From JBBDIJ01 sp040880485 (GTDB lineage: Bacteria > Bacteroidota > Rhodothermia > Balneolales > Balneolaceae): a stretch of 56,333 bases of DNA. The first letter of the stretch is position 1. Each line of letters opens with the position of its first letter. The notes beneath the pieces are model-generated. The model was not told the DNA's origin and ran no database searches. It saw nothing but the letters and a program-made list of their open reading frames with translations. Location: contig JBBDIJ010000023.1 in NCBI GenBank assembly GCA_040880485.1, positions 1 through 56,333 of the forward strand, in the 5' to 3' direction. Positions 24,284 to 32,391 of this stretch are shown piece after piece. The position numbers and the translations under genes are program-made.

Positions 24284-26830
24284 ATGAAATCGTTAGTTAT
24301 TGTAGAGTCCCCCACCAAGACAAAGACGATCCGCAAGTACCTGCCATCGGGGTATGTTGTCGACTCCTCTATGGGCCATGTTCGTGATCTTCCGTCCAGT
24401 GCCAAAGAGGTGCCGGCCAAATACAAGAAGGAGGAGTGGGCAAATCTTGGCATCAATGTAGATAAGGACTTCGAACCACTCTATGTGATACCGGGAAGCA
24501 AGAAGAAGGTGGTGAAGCGATTGAAGGATCTGCTAAAGGAGTCGGATGAACTGATTCTTGCAACGGATGAGGATCGTGAGGGGGAAGCGATCTCATGGCA
24601 TCTGGTAGAGGTTCTGAAGCCGAAGATTCCGGTGAAGCGGATGGCGTTCCGTGAGATCACGGAGGAGGCGATCCAAAAGGCGATGGAGAACTACAGGGAG
24701 ATCGATATGGATCTGGTTCAGGCCCAGGAGGCCCGGCGTTTGATGGACCGCCTTGCAGGCTACACCATCTCGCCGCTGCTCTGGAAAAAGATTGCTCCGG
24801 GATTGTCGGCCGGCCGTGTACAGTCGGTGGCGGTGGCCTTTCTGGTCGTGCGGGAGAGGGAGCGGATGCGTTTCCGGAGTGGCAGCTATTTTGACCTGAA
24901 AGCGATGCTTTCGCAAACCGGGAAGAAGGAGACCTTCCCAGGTCAACTGATTCGTCTGGATGGCAAGCGTCTGGCTACGGGAAAAGATTTTGATGAAAGC
25001 ACCGGTAAGCTGAAGAAGCCGGAGAGCGTCGTGCTGTTGGACGATGAGGCCGCCCGATCCCTTGCCGGCCGCCTGGAGGATGCCAAGTGGAGTGTGACGG
25101 AGCTGGAGGTGAAGAAGTCGAAGAGGAGCCCCTCTCCCCCCTTCATCACATCTACTCTGCAGCAGGAGGCGAACCGTAAGTTCAACCTCTCTGCGCGGGA
25201 TACGATGAGTGCGGCTCAAAAGCTCTATGAAAACGGTTTGATCACCTACATGAGAACCGATTCCACCAACCTCTCGGGCCAGGCCATTCAGGCGGCGCGG
25301 GAAGCTGTGGAGCAGCAGTACGGAGAGGACTACCTCTTTAAACGTGCACGGAACTATACGAGCGGTTCGAAGTTGGCCCAGGAGGCTCATGAAGCGATTC
25401 GCCCGGCGGGATCACGGTTCAAACATCCGGGAGAGGCTGGCCTCTCGGGAGTGCAGTTCAAGTTGTACGACCTGATCTGGAAGAGAACGGTGGCCACCCA
25501 GATGGCAGAAGCGGAGCTGGAGTTCACCTCGGCGACCATTACGGCATCGACAGGGGATGAAAAGGCCGATTTTCGGTCTTCAGGGAAGAAAATTCTGTTT
25601 CCAGGGTTCTTCCGGGCCTATGTGGAGGGAAGTGACGATCCCGATGCGGCACTCGAGGATCAGGAGAACCTGCTTCCGGCACTGCGGGAGGGAGATACGA
25701 TCGACCTTCACGAGATCGAATCGATTGCACACGAAACGAAGCCACCCGCCCGGTACACCGAGGCCACACTGGTTCGGGAGCTGGAGAAGCAGGGCATTGG
25801 ACGGCCCAGTACCTACGCTTCCATCATCAGTACCATTCAGGATCGGGGTTATGTGGCCAGCGAAGGGAAGGCGCTCATTCCGACCTACACCGCTTTTGCT
25901 GTCACAGATCTGCTGCAGGAGCACTTCCCGGAACTGGTGGACAGTGAGTTTACTTCCGGAATGGAGGATCGGCTGGACCAGATCGCCAGGGGAGAGTTCA
26001 ACGCTACTACCTATCTGGCAGATTACTACAAGGGTGACAAAGGCTTGAAGGAATTAGTGGGAGAGCAGGAGGACAAGATTGACCCGCGCAAGGCGAGAGT
26101 GGTGAATCTCCCGGTCGAGGGCCTCGGTGCCATCGAAATTTTGATCGGCCGGTTCGGCCCGTATATCAAATCGGAAGAAAATGGAGAGGAACTTACGGCC
26201 TCTCTGCCGGTGGATCTGCTTCCGGGGGATATCACCCCGGAGAAGCTGAAGGAGCTTCTGAAGGCGGAACAGGCCGGCCCGGAAGCACTGGGAAGTGATC
26301 CTGAAAGTGGTGAGAATATCTATCTTCTGACCGGCCGTTATGGCCCTTATGTTCAGCGGGGAGAGGTCTCGGAGGAGAACAAGAAACCGAAGCGCATCTC
26401 ACTTCTAAAAGGCATGAAGCCGTCTGACGTAGAACTGGAGATGGCGCTTCGGCTACTCGAACTGCCGCGTTCGCTGGGGGTTCACCCCGAAACCGGCAAG
26501 GAGGTGAAGGCCGGCGTGGGACGGTATGGGCCATTCGTGGTTCATGACGGCACTTTCAAGTCGCTCACAAAAGATGACCATGTGCTGGATGTAAAACTGG
26601 ATCGTGCAGTGGAGCTGCTGAGCCAGAAAAAGAGTTCGAGAAGTAGTTCGGAGTTGAAGGATCTGGGTAAACACCCGAAGAGTGAGGACCCGATCCGTGT
26701 GATGGATGGGCGATATGGCCCCTACCTGAAATATGGAAAGAAGAACATCTCCCTCCCGAAGGGTGTGGATCCGGAGGGAGTGACGCTGGAGCAGGCGGTG
26801 GAGCTGATTGCCGAGAAGGGCAAAACGTAG
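24284..26830 (+). CDS. topA: DNA topoisomerase I
   Basis: An 848-residue type IA topoisomerase that relaxes negative supercoils. The N-terminal TOPRIM domain has VIVESPTKTKTI and DEDREGEAISWH. The catalytic tyrosine is Tyr322 in LITYMRTDS, and QEAHEAIRP and GIGRPSTYASII follow. The C-terminus lacks the Cys4 zinc fingers of E. coli TopA. It instead carries four repeats with RFGPYI, GRYGPYVQ, GRYGPFVV and GRYGPYLK (about residues 620-830), the form common in Bacteroidota. Start ATG 24284 gives MKSLVIVES. It is followed after 39 bases by an unknown gene and then uvrB, forming a DNA-processing group. Confidence 0.96.
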   Translation: MKSLVIVESPTKTKTIRKYLPSGYVVDSSMGHVRDLPSSAKEVPAKYKKEEWANLGINVDKDFEPLYVIPGSKKKVVKRLKDLLKESDELILATDEDREGEAISWHLVEVLKPKIPVKRMAFREITEEAIQKAMENYREIDMDLVQAQEARRLMDRLAGYTISPLLWKKIAPGLSAGRVQSVAVAFLVVRERERMRFRSGSYFDLKAMLSQTGKKETFPGQLIRLDGKRLATGKDFDESTGKLKKPESVVLLDDEAARSLAGRLEDAKWSVTELEVKKSKRSPSPPFITSTLQQEANRKFNLSARDTMSAAQKLYENGLITYMRTDSTNLSGQAIQAAREAVEQQYGEDYLFKRARNYTSGSKLAQEAHEAIRPAGSRFKHPGEAGLSGVQFKLYDLIWKRTVATQMAEAELEFTSATITASTGDEKADFRSSGKKILFPGFFRAYVEGSDDPDAALEDQENLLPALREGDTIDLHEIESIAHETKPPARYTEATLVRELEKQGIGRPSTYASIISTIQDRGYVASEGKALIPTYTAFAVTDLLQEHFPELVDSEFTSGMEDRLDQIARGEFNATTYLADYYKGDKGLKELVGEQEDKIDPRKARVVNLPVEGLGAIEILIGRFGPYIKSEENGEELTASLPVDLLPGDITPEKLKELLKAEQAGPEALGSDPESGENIYLLTGRYGPYVQRGEVSEENKKPKRISLLKGMKPSDVELEMALRLLELPRSLGVHPETGKEVKAGVGRYGPFVVHDGTFKSLTKDDHVLDVKLDRAVELLSQKKSSRSSSELKDLGKHPKSEDPIRVMDGRYGPYLKYGKKNISLPKGVDPEGVTLEQAVELIAEKGKT

Positions 26831-26869
26831 CGAACCCCCCTGTTGCAGAAAACATCAGACACTGCGGCC

Positions 26870-27433
26870 ATGGAGAAACGAAGCGACCACTTTTTCAGAT
26901 ACCCCCCAAATATACACGAGCTCGATCTTGCAACCATGGTCAGTATGTACCGGGCCAGGGGTGAGCCTCGAAAGGCACCACCCGGCAAATTTTTCGCCTG
27001 TGCGGTCACGAAGAATCTGCTGAAAGAGGGCAAGTGGTGGTTCGGCCTCTACTACAGTCAAAAAGCATGGGACGGGCTACTTACGCGGGGTTCGGAAGGG
27101 TACCCCATGACCGAGGCTGAACTCAATGTTTTGGGACTGGTCCTCGCTTCCGGAGAGGAGCTGCCGCACCGGGAACATATCGAAAAGAGCTGTGGTGCGA
27201 TCCCGAAGCTCGCATATCTGATTGTGAACGACTTGAAGAAATTCGCGTTCCTGCAGGAGGACGAACAGGGGTATCTGATGCTCGCACCCAGAGGGGAGAA
27301 GGCGCTGCAGGGAATCTGCAGGCGGATCTACGAGAAGAGGTTCCAGCCGTCGATGCTGGCCGGGCTGGAGGAGGATTACCTTCCGGAGGGGGTACGTCAG
27401 CGGGGTCGAACCGACCAGGCCTCTCTCTTCTGA
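26870..27433 (+). CDS. Unrecognised protein, winged-helix-like, with C-terminal clamp-binding peptide
   Basis: A 187-residue soluble protein starting at ATG 26870; a TTG at 26843 is an alternative. I do not recognise the family. What can be seen is a conserved-looking aromatic N-terminal half (FFRYPPNIHELDL, KWWFGLYYSQKAWDGL). Residues about 100-155 then read as a winged helix: helix HREHIEKSCG, recognition-like helix IPKLAYLIVNDLKK, and a wing FLQEDEQGYLMLAPRGEKAL. After a charged tail the chain ends exactly in QASLF, which fits the bacterial beta-clamp-binding pentapeptide (Q, variable, S/D, L, F). It sits between topA and uvrB on the same strand with short gaps. A DNA-repair or replication-associated factor is my inference and no activity is claimed. 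Confidence 0.75.
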   Translation: MEKRSDHFFRYPPNIHELDLATMVSMYRARGEPRKAPPGKFFACAVTKNLLKEGKWWFGLYYSQKAWDGLLTRGSEGYPMTEAELNVLGLVLASGEELPHREHIEKSCGAIPKLAYLIVNDLKKFAFLQEDEQGYLMLAPRGEKALQGICRRIYEKRFQPSMLAGLEEDYLPEGVRQRGRTDQASLF

Positions 27434-27524
27434 TCTTTTCTGAGGGGCCGACGAGCCCGGTGCAGTGAAGATAAATTCCTGATATTCTTTCCATCCCGCC
27501 CGAAAGCTCCCTATTTTAAGGGTT

Positions 27525-29570
27525 ATGGCTTCATTCAAACTTCACTCCCCCTGGAAACCGGCCGGCGATCAGCCTCGCGCCATTGAGGAGCTCACAGAGG
27601 GAATTCGAAGCGGAGACCGCTTCCAGACGTTGCTGGGAATCACCGGGTCGGGTAAGACGAGAACGGTGGCGAACGTCGTGGAGAATGTTCAGAAGCCTAC
27701 GCTGGTGATGAGCCATAACAAGACGCTGGCCGCCCAGCTCTACCGGGAGCTCAGTGATTTTTTCCCGGAGAATCGTGTCGAGTTTTTCATCTCCTACTAC
27801 GACTACTATCAGCCGGAAGCCTACCTCTCGGTTCAGGACAAATACATAGAGAAAGATCTCTCTATTAACGACGAGATTCAGCGGCTTCGCCTGCGAGCCA
27901 CCAGTTCTTTGCTGTCCGGCCGGCGGGATGTGATCATCGTCTCTTCGGTCAGCTGCATCTACGGAATCGGTTCCCCGTCCGAATATGAAAAACTGATCAT
28001 TCACCTGGAGAAAGAGAAGATCGTCTCCAGGGACAAGCTGCTCTACGACCTGGTGGACCTGCACTATCGACGCGACGATTACGAATTTACACGCGGTACG
28101 TTCCGGGTGCGCGGAGATGTGGTGGATCTCTACCCGGCCTACTCCGACGAGGGGTTGCGAATCACATTCTGGGCCGATGAAATTGAGAATCTGGAGCTGA
28201 TGGATCCGGAGAGTGGCGAAGTACGTGAAGAGGTACAGGAGTTTAAGATCTACCCCGCTTCGCACTACGTGACTACGAAAAGCCGCCTGGAGGAGGCGAT
28301 CGGCGAGATACGGCTCGAAATGCATGACAGGGTCGATCAGCTCACAAGTGAAGAGAGATTTCTGGAGGCAAAACGCCTGGAGCAGCGCACTCTGTTTGAT
28401 CTGGAGATGATGCAGGAGATAGGTTACTGCGCCGGGATCGAGAACTACTCCCGTTTTTTGAGCCGGCGCAAACCGGGGGAGAGGCCGTACTGCCTGCTGG
28501 ACTATTTCCCCGATGATTTCTTGTTGGTGGTGGACGAGAGCCATCAGACAGTTCCGCAAATTGGTGCCATGTATGGAGGGGACCGGTCCAGAAAGGTGGA
28601 GCTGGTGGAGCATGGATTCCGCCTGCCGAGTGCGATGGACAACCGTCCATTGAAATTTGAGGAGTGGGAGTCGATGATTCGGCAATGTATTTTTGTGAGT
28701 GCCACTCCGGCAGATTACGAACTGGAAAAGTCGGGAGGGGTCTATGTAGAGCAGATTATAAGGCCCACAGGACTGATGGAACCGGAGGTGGAGATCCGGC
28801 CACTGGGAAACCAGGTAGACGATTTGATTGACGAGATACGTTTAAGGGTAGAGAAGAGCGAACGGGTGCTTTGTATCACCCTCACCAAGAGATTGAGCGA
28901 AGAGCTGAGCGAGTATCTCAAGCAGCTCGGGATCAGTGCCGCCTACATGCATAGCGAGCTGGACGCCCTGGAGCGAATCGAGGTGCTCTACAAGTTCCGA
29001 CGTGGAGACTTCGATGTCCTGGTTGGAATCAACCTGCTGCGTGAAGGGATCGATATTCCGGAACTGAGCCTGGTGGCTATTATGGATGCAGACAAGGAGG
29101 GTTTCCTGCGCTCCGAAACTTCACTGTTTCAGATTGTGGGACGTGCGGCTCGCCACCTGGAGGGCAAGGCGATTCTCTATGCCGACAAGTACACGCGCAG
29201 TATTCAAAAGGTGGTGGAGGAGACGGAGCGCCGGCGCAAGGTACAGAGGGAGTACAATGAGAAGCATGGCATTACCCCCCGTTCGATTCAAAAGGAACTG
29301 AAGCCACTGGTGGACCCCTCGTTGATCTCGGTTCGCGGTTTGCGGCTGGAGGAGGAGACGGAAGGAAGCGAGCCACTTGAAGCGGTGACGGTGGAAGAGC
29401 AAGGCGTGAGATACAGGCCCGGCCCCTCCATGAAAGAAGTCACATTTGATAGCAAGGAAAAATTTATCGAATATCTGCGGGATTCGATGCTGCATTCGGC
29501 CCGGAACATGGAATTTGAAGAGGCAGCGCGTATTCGCGATCAAATCGCCAAACTGGAAAAAGAACTGTAA
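27525..29570 (+). CDS. uvrB: UvrABC excinuclease subunit B
   Basis: A 681-residue helicase-like subunit that verifies damage delivered by UvrA and recruits UvrC. Motif I is GITGSGKT near residue 39. The damage-probing beta-hairpin region YYDYYQPEAY and DKYIEKD follow, then SSVSCIYGIG, LLVVDESHQT (DEAD-type box) and LREGIDIPEL. The C-terminal UVR domain (AARIRDQIAKLEKEL) that contacts UvrC is complete. Start ATG 27525 gives MASFKLHSPWKPAGDQP. uvrA lies 22 kb away on the opposite strand. The methyltransferase gene begins 13 bases downstream. Confidence 0.97.
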   Translation: MASFKLHSPWKPAGDQPRAIEELTEGIRSGDRFQTLLGITGSGKTRTVANVVENVQKPTLVMSHNKTLAAQLYRELSDFFPENRVEFFISYYDYYQPEAYLSVQDKYIEKDLSINDEIQRLRLRATSSLLSGRRDVIIVSSVSCIYGIGSPSEYEKLIIHLEKEKIVSRDKLLYDLVDLHYRRDDYEFTRGTFRVRGDVVDLYPAYSDEGLRITFWADEIENLELMDPESGEVREEVQEFKIYPASHYVTTKSRLEEAIGEIRLEMHDRVDQLTSEERFLEAKRLEQRTLFDLEMMQEIGYCAGIENYSRFLSRRKPGERPYCLLDYFPDDFLLVVDESHQTVPQIGAMYGGDRSRKVELVEHGFRLPSAMDNRPLKFEEWESMIRQCIFVSATPADYELEKSGGVYVEQIIRPTGLMEPEVEIRPLGNQVDDLIDEIRLRVEKSERVLCITLTKRLSEELSEYLKQLGISAAYMHSELDALERIEVLYKFRRGDFDVLVGINLLREGIDIPELSLVAIMDADKEGFLRSETSLFQIVGRAARHLEGKAILYADKYTRSIQKVVEETERRRKVQREYNEKHGITPRSIQKELKPLVDPSLISVRGLRLEEETEGSEPLEAVTVEEQGVRYRPGPSMKEVTFDSKEKFIEYLRDSMLHSARNMEFEEAARIRDQIAKLEKEL

Positions 29571-29583
29571 ACATACATACCTG

Positions 29584-30147
29584 ATGAGTACAATCGATTT
29601 TATTAAAAATTTTATAAAGGACCGGGATGTGGCTTCCATTACCCCCACTTCGGATCGATGCGTTAAAAAGGTGTGCACTCATATAGACTTTTCCCGTGAT
29701 CTGCTCATTGTAGAGTATGGGCCGGGAGACGGTGTCTTTTCGAGATACCTGCTGGAACAGATGTCCCCTGGGTCCAGGCTGGTGATGGTAGAGGCCAATG
29801 AAAACTTTGTCGATCTGTTGAGGGAGACGATTTCCGATCCGCGGGCTACCGTTCACCATGCACTGGCTGGCGATGTAGTCGATCTGCTGGATAACGGAGA
29901 TTCGGGTCGTGTGGACTACGTCCTGTCCGGAATCCCATTCTCCTTTCTGGACAGAGAGCGAAAGCTGGAAGTACTTCGGGCTACCAGAACGATATTGAAA
30001 GAGGGGGGGCGTTTCCTTGCCTATCAGACCAGCGGCCACCTTAAAAAGCCGGTCATGGAGGTGTTCGGCAACTTGAGCACCGAGATGGAAGTGCTCAACA
30101 TTCCGCCCTATCTCATCTACGATGTGGTCAAAAGAGGGGAGGAGTAA
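29584..30147 (+). CDS. Class I SAM-dependent methyltransferase, PmtA-like
   Basis: A 187-residue protein starting at ATG 29584; the longer open frame upstream overlaps uvrB and has no homology. SAM-binding motif I is VEYGPGDGVFSRYLL, followed by LVMVEANENFVDLL (acidic ribose-binding end) and the motif IV-like VDYVLSGIPFSFLD. The combination resembles phospholipid N-methyltransferases (PmtA group) and KsgA-like enzymes. The GIPF in place of NxPY argues against a nucleic-acid N6-adenine enzyme. The substrate is uncertain. It is close behind uvrB but the link may only be transcriptional. Confidence 0.8.
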   Translation: MSTIDFIKNFIKDRDVASITPTSDRCVKKVCTHIDFSRDLLIVEYGPGDGVFSRYLLEQMSPGSRLVMVEANENFVDLLRETISDPRATVHHALAGDVVDLLDNGDSGRVDYVLSGIPFSFLDRERKLEVLRATRTILKEGGRFLAYQTSGHLKKPVMEVFGNLSTEMEVLNIPPYLIYDVVKRGEE

Positions 30148-30299
30148 TTCCCTAATTGTAAAAAACTGTAATAGTGCAGATAAGAGGGGAATAATTTGCA
30201 GCCCTTGTCTGTTATACGGGTGAATCATCAAGAGAGCGATGACTGACTGAACATATTGATTGTGTATCCCCCAAGGTTAAATCTACTTTAACCCCCCCC

Positions 30300-30339
30300 A
30301 TGCCTCTTCGTCTTAATTGACGGGGAGGCATTTTTTTTA
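30300..30339 (+). terminator. Rho-independent terminator
   Basis: ATGCCTCTTCGTC (30300-30312) pairs with GACGGGGAGGCAT (30319-30331), with two G:U wobbles and a six-base loop TTAATT, followed by eight or nine T. It ends the transcript from uvrB and the methyltransferase gene. The rest of the spacer up to 30441 holds no gene. Confidence 0.88.
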
Positions 30340-30441
30340 TCTGCTTTCCAAATGGGCATGGAAACGGGAAAAAGTGTGTTCTAATGATTACCTTTTCAGC
30401 GATACGTAATGACCCTGGATTTAAATAGTGGAGCTTTCTGA

Positions 30442-30729
30442 ATGGAAGAATTGAATGGCGTTACCATCTACTGGCTCATCTCCATCGGCCTGTTGATCGG
30501 TTATTTTGTGGATCTTTTGATGGGTAAACGTGGGATGCATCTGACTGGAAATCTTATAAGCGGGGTAGTGGCATCTCTGCTGATCGGCATTATCGGGATC
30601 ACATTCTCCGTATACGGCTCCCTGCTATTTGCCGCTATCGGTACGGTTGCCTTTCTGCTGATTGTGAATCTGTTCAGTACTCACCCGGAGGAGAAGGCCA
30701 CGGTCGGCATCTCCGGTTCTACCCCCTGA
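30442..30729 (+). CDS. Small membrane protein, GlsB/YeaQ/YmgE-like
   Basis: A 95-residue protein with three hydrophobic segments (about 8-25, 37-58, 60-80) and a short polar tail. The pattern of a first helix followed by GxxLxxNLxSGVVASLLIGIIG resembles GlsB/YeaQ transglycosylase-associated proteins, which are small stress-related membrane proteins of unclear role. The match is by layout and glycine spacing only. It follows a strong terminator, so it starts its own transcript, and glutamate dehydrogenase lies 64 bases downstream. Confidence 0.6.
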   Translation: MEELNGVTIYWLISIGLLIGYFVDLLMGKRGMHLTGNLISGVVASLLIGIIGITFSVYGSLLFAAIGTVAFLLIVNLFSTHPEEKATVGISGSTP

Positions 30730-30793
30730 CCTCCTCAGGAGGTGTACAGGTGAAAACATCACAGTAACTCAGAACAAATAAAGAGAGAGTAGT

Positions 30794-32197
30794 ATGGCAT
30801 CATACAGTTTTTTCGAACAGGTAAACAAGGCTTTTGACCTGGCTAGTGCTTATACCCGGTTTGAACCGGGGCTGCTGTCACAGATCAAAGCGTGTAACTC
30901 CGTTCTTCATATCACGTTTCCTATAGAGCGCGATAACGGTACCATAGAAGTGATACACGGTTGGAGGGTGGAACACAGCCAGCACAAGATGCCCACCAAA
31001 GGGGGGGTCCGGTTTGCACTAACCGTCGATGAAGATGAGACGATGGCACTGGCGGCACTGATGACCTACAAGTGTGCGGTTGTGGATGTCCCATTCGGAG
31101 GCGCAAAAGGGGGGATCCGAATAGACCGCAACCAGTACTCTGCAGAGGAGCTCGAGAGGATCACACGCCGCTACACATTTGAACTGATCAAGAAGGATTT
31201 TATTGGCCCTGGTGTCGATGTGCCAGCACCCGACTACGGAACCGGTGCGCGCGAAATGGGGTGGATTCTGGATACATTCCGGCAAATGAGCAGTGATTTG
31301 AATGCGGAGGCTTGTGTGACAGGGAAGCCAATATCGCAGGGCGGTATCAGGGGTCGGGTGGCGGCAACCGGACGAGGTGTCTTTTTTGGCATCAGAGAGG
31401 CCTGTTCGGACCAGGAGGATATGCAAAAGCTCGGTCTTGAACCGGGCCTCGAAGGGAAAACGTTTGTCGTACAGGGCCTCGGAAATGTGGGCTATCACTC
31501 TGCTAAATATATGATTGAGGCGGGAGCAAAGCTCGTAGGTGTTGCCGAGATGGAGGGTTCGATCTATTCCGGGAAGGGGATCGACCTGGAGAAGTTAATG
31601 GCGTATCGAAAAGAGAAGGGAACCATGCTTGGATTTGAGGGAACCGAAACGTTGATAAATAACGACGAGGTTCTCACTATGGAGTGTGATATCCTGATTC
31701 CTGCAGCGCTGGAGAATCAGATTCATGAGAATAATGCCGGGGAGATACGGGCCAAAATTATCGGAGAGGCGGCAAACGGGCCAACGACTTCGGAGGGGCA
31801 CCGAATTCTGAAGGAGCGAGGTGCACTCATTATCCCCGACAGTTACCTGAATGCCGGTGGTGTGACTGTCTCCTATTTCGAGTGGCTCAAGAATTTGTCC
31901 CACGTCCGTTTTGGTCGCCTGGGTCAGCGTCATGAGGAGTCCACTATTATGAGAATTCTCCGGGCTATAGAGGACAAGACGGGCGGCACGTTCACGGCCG
32001 GTGATCTTGAAAAGCTCTCCCGAGGTGCCGGAGAAGCGGAGCTTGTAGATTCCGGCCTTGAGGAGACGATGATAACGGCCTACAAACAGATCAACGAAAT
32101 ACGCAAAAAACACGGTGTGGATCTGAGAACTGCCGCCATGATCAGCTCCATCGACAAGGTAGGCCTGATCTATGAACAGATGGGGATCTTCCCCTGA
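30794..32197 (+). CDS. gdhA: Glutamate dehydrogenase (Glu/Leu/Phe/Val dehydrogenase family)
   Basis: A 467-residue enzyme interconverting glutamate and 2-oxoglutarate plus ammonia. The substrate domain has HKMPTKGGVRFA and VDVPFGGAKGGI, with the catalytic lysine in the latter. VDVPAPDYGTGAREMGW follows. The nucleotide domain has VVQGLGNVGYHSAKY. NAGGVTVSYFEW carries the Ser typical of glutamate-specific members. Coenzyme preference is not certain; the acidic residue expected for NAD use may lie in VGVAEMEGS. It has its own terminator downstream. Together with proline dehydrogenase and the AGCS symporter it points to amino-acid use. Confidence 0.92.
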   Translation: MASYSFFEQVNKAFDLASAYTRFEPGLLSQIKACNSVLHITFPIERDNGTIEVIHGWRVEHSQHKMPTKGGVRFALTVDEDETMALAALMTYKCAVVDVPFGGAKGGIRIDRNQYSAEELERITRRYTFELIKKDFIGPGVDVPAPDYGTGAREMGWILDTFRQMSSDLNAEACVTGKPISQGGIRGRVAATGRGVFFGIREACSDQEDMQKLGLEPGLEGKTFVVQGLGNVGYHSAKYMIEAGAKLVGVAEMEGSIYSGKGIDLEKLMAYRKEKGTMLGFEGTETLINNDEVLTMECDILIPAALENQIHENNAGEIRAKIIGEAANGPTTSEGHRILKERGALIIPDSYLNAGGVTVSYFEWLKNLSHVRFGRLGQRHEESTIMRILRAIEDKTGGTFTAGDLEKLSRGAGEAELVDSGLEETMITAYKQINEIRKKHGVDLRTAAMISSIDKVGLIYEQMGIFP

Positions 32198-32201
32198 TAA
32201 A

Positions 32202-32235
32202 AAAAGCTCTCACTTTTCAGGGTGAGAGCTTTTGG
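32202..32235 (+). terminator. Terminator after glutamate dehydrogenase
   Basis: AAAAGCTCTCAC (32202-32213) pairs perfectly with GTGAGAGCTTTT (32222-32233) around an eight-base loop. The T tract is short (the TTTT of the stem, then GGG), so termination may be moderate. It begins four bases after the gdhA stop. Confidence 0.7.
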
Positions 32236-32391
32236 GCTTTCGCCTTTCAACATTTGGATACGTTATCTTTTGGGGATATCTCAAATGAAGGTTGGTTGCT
32301 GAACTCAATCAGCGTTAACCAATCGGGGTACCATATGTGTTCAGTCAGTTCGCCCTTTTGTACGAAGCCGGAATCGAAAAGTTTCACTTTC

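Noticed and set aside
26130..26800. TopA C-terminus with GRYGPY repeats instead of zinc fingers
   Set aside because: Known alternative TopA C-terminal repeats, so not reported as novel.
27531..28685. Minus-strand 384-codon frame opposite uvrB
   Set aside because: Antisense shadow of uvrB codon usage, with no domain.
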